A stretch of 18,681 nucleotides of DNA from a bacterium (GTDB lineage: Bacteria > Patescibacteriota > Microgenomatia > UBA1400 > RBG-16-45-19): the NCBI GenBank assembly GCA_003247275.1, contig QKAA01000079.1, positions 1 through 18,681 of the forward strand, written 5' to 3'. Each line of letters begins with the position of its first letter. Positions within the stretch are counted from its first letter, which is position 1. The notes beneath the pieces are model-generated. The model saw only the letters and a program-made list of their open reading frames with translations, had not been told where the DNA came from and made no database searches. The translations under genes and the position numbers were made by a program. Positions 17,015-18,681 of the stretch are shown here, piece after piece.

Positions 17015-18681
17015 TTACATATGCGATGGTGCATGGATTCCCAAAATATATAGTCCGATTTTTAAGGTGTTAGCAGTGGCTTTAGTGATGCTCAAGCGTC
17101 TCATTTTAGTTTCATGGTCAATGGGATTTTTTTGGTTACCCAAAATGGAGTGGTGATCATAGAACAGGTTAAATCGTTGAGATAATTCGTATAAGTAGTT
17201 ACAAACGAGGTGCGGCGCATGGCCTTTTGCGGCCTGACTGACTACCTGATCAAAGCGAGCAAGCCAGCGGATGAGTTTGTCTTCTTCAGGATTAAGCTCG
17301 GTTTCGTTCCAGCAGTTATGGTAGTCAACTTCTTGAGTTTCTTTTTCGAGAAGTGATTGGCAGCGAGCGTGAGAATATTGCAAATATGGTCCAGACATAC
17401 CGGTAAAAGAAAGGGCTTCATCAAAAGAAAAGGTAACGTCACTGCCAATATTGCTTTTGAGGAAAGCGAATTTGATGGCGGCAATACCCACTTGATCAGC
17501 AACTTCTTGTTTATTGTCTAATTCTGGATTTAATTGATTGATAATATCGACTGCTTTATCGCGAGCTTGGTTAATCAATTGATCACCGGTAATAACCTTG
17601 CCGGTACGGGACGACATTTTGCCTTCGGGAAGAACCACCATACCATGGCCAATGTGGGTGGTAATTTTGCCCAATTCAGGATTAATTTGAGTTAAAGCGC
17701 TGATTAAAACTTTGAAGTATTCGTTAATTTCATTGCCGGTGATAATGACAGATTTGGTGTAAGGAAAGTCCTGATATTTGGCTGGGGCTAAACCCAGTTC
17801 TTTGGCCTCATAGGTGGGAAGCCCTTGTTTGTTGATAAAAACTCGTGTGTGTAGTCCCTGTTTTTCACCGGGATAAACAATGGCGTCTTGGCTTTTTTCA
17901 AACACGCCGTTATCAATATTGTCTGAAACAAATTGATAGCCAATTTCGGCGATTTTGCTTTCGGGGTAGTAATAATCAAAGGTAGTATCAAGACGCTTGT
18001 ATAGCGATTCGAAATATTCTAAGCTCCAGGATCGTCCAGCGGCGTAGAGTTTCATGAGGAGTTCTGCATCAAAAGCGTCAGGTTGTTGAACAAAGGATTG
18101 GTAATCGATTTTTTTCTGCCAACCTTCGGTTTCTTGCCAATAACGTTGAACGACGGCATAGAGATGGGTATTTAGGATTTGGATGTCAGATTTGGTCTGA
18201 TCGTCTGATTCATACAATGTGGCGCCTGTGGCATAGCTTTTGCCCAAAAAATGTTGTCTGGTAGGCAGATCAAGGGGCTGATAATCTTCGATGGTTTTAT
18301 TTTCTTCTTTTAGGAGTTTGATAATGCCATAAATGGATTTGGCGACATGAAGGCCAACATCGCCAAAATAGTCAGCGCGCTTAACGGTGGCGCCAGACAT
18401 TTGGTAAAGCCTAGCGATTGATTCGCCGACGGCGTTTGAATAAATGTGGCCAATATGGAGTTCTTTAAACGGATTGGGATCGGTGTATTCGACAATAACC
18501 TTTTCATTAGCAAATGATTGATTGTGACCGCAATTTTCTGGATTTTCGAGCGAATTAATTAGTTGTTGAACAAAGTAGTCGGTTTTTAGAGTGATGTTGA
18601 TAAATCCGGGCGGAGCAACGGAAATGGTTTTAATTTCTGGTGGAAGTGAAGGAGCACTATCAACAATGGCTTGAGCAAAGT
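17015..18681 (-). CDS. argS: arginyl-tRNA synthetase, 5' end cut
   Basis: Class I synthetase that charges tRNA-Arg. The frame is open from the window edge to a TAA and shows 554 residues. A partial N-terminal additive domain is followed by VEYTDPNPFKELHIGHIYSN, holding the HIGH signature in its literal form. ADYFGDVGLHVA comes next, and later EGKMSSRTGK, the KMSKS-type loop. The C-terminal anticodon-binding helices end LYILGIHAPSHM, like the family's 'L.lLGI.aP..M'. The true start is beyond base 18681. An internal ATG at 18400 is not the start, because HIGH lies upstream of it. Tandem stops follow (TAA, then TGA six bases on). Confidence 0.95.
   Translation of the reverse strand, partial: FAQAIVDSAPSLPPEIKTISVAPPGFINITLKTDYFVQQLINSLENPENCGHNQSFANEKVIVEYTDPNPFKELHIGHIYSNAVGESIARLYQMSGATVKRADYFGDVGLHVAKSIYGIIKLLKEENKTIEDYQPLDLPTRQHFLGKSYATGATLYESDDQTKSDIQILNTHLYAVVQRYWQETEGWQKKIDYQSFVQQPDAFDAELLMKLYAAGRSWSLEYFESLYKRLDTTFDYYYPESKIAEIGYQFVSDNIDNGVFEKSQDAIVYPGEKQGLHTRVFINKQGLPTYEAKELGLAPAKYQDFPYTKSVIITGNEINEYFKVLISALTQINPELGKITTHIGHGMVVLPEGKMSSRTGKVITGDQLINQARDKAVDIINQLNPELDNKQEVADQVGIAAIKFAFLKSNIGSDVTFSFDEALSFTGMSGPYLQYSHARCQSLLEKETQEVDYHNCWNETELNPEEDKLIRWLARFDQVVSQAAKGHAPHLVCNYLYELSQRFNLFYDHHSILGNQKNPIDHETKMRRLSITKATANTLKIGLYILGIHAPSHM

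Overview
The window is one unbroken run of genes on the minus strand, 17 in all with both end genes cut, packed with gaps of 1 to 150 bases. No stretch over 300 bases lacks a gene. I saw no tRNA, rRNA, insertion sequence, phage gene or CRISPR array. The gene set (F-type ATP synthase, archaeal-style bifunctional phosphoglucose/phosphomannose isomerase, ADP-forming acetate-CoA ligase, a cut-down DNA polymerase III delta) and the compact proteins point to a small-genome fermentative bacterium. My best inference is a member of the Candidate Phyla Radiation (Patescibacteria), perhaps Microgenomates-like. This rests on protein style, not on a marker gene.

Layout in the direction of transcription (right to left). 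The 3' part of argS (17015-18681, cut by the window end) is followed by a 150-base gap with a near-consensus promoter. Then comes the full atp operon in the classical order atpB-E-F-H-A-G-D-C (16864 to 10640), a one-base gap, a HIT-family gene, and a short holA-like gene. A 112-base intergenic region (9441-9552) carries a candidate promoter and two overlapping hairpins. Next are a phosphomannomutase/phosphoglucomutase, a HAD phosphatase and the bifunctional isomerase. A second short promoter region (6058-6143) precedes a PEP-synthase homologue, enolase, phosphoglycerate mutase and the alpha part of an ADP-forming acetate-CoA ligase (cut at base 1).

How the genes work together: the isomerase and hexose mutase interconvert hexose phosphates. 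Phosphoglycerate mutase and enolase run lower glycolysis to PEP. The acetate-CoA ligase would make ATP from acetyl-CoA, and the ATP synthase couples ATP to a proton gradient (the c subunit lacks Na+-type ligands). The window is therefore mostly an energy-metabolism block plus two informational genes.

The most unusual content lies inside these familiar families. The PEP-synthase homologue is intact in length but lacks its phospho-histidine, catalytic cysteine and several other active-site residues, so it looks like a pseudoenzyme. The delta subunit of ATP synthase is reduced to its C-terminal domain (67 residues). The a subunit has a strongly acidic insertion of about 65 residues on the predicted outer face. 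Phosphoglycerate mutase has Thr in place of the nucleophilic Ser, and enolase has Asn in place of an active-site His. All 16 complete or 3'-complete genes end in TAA.
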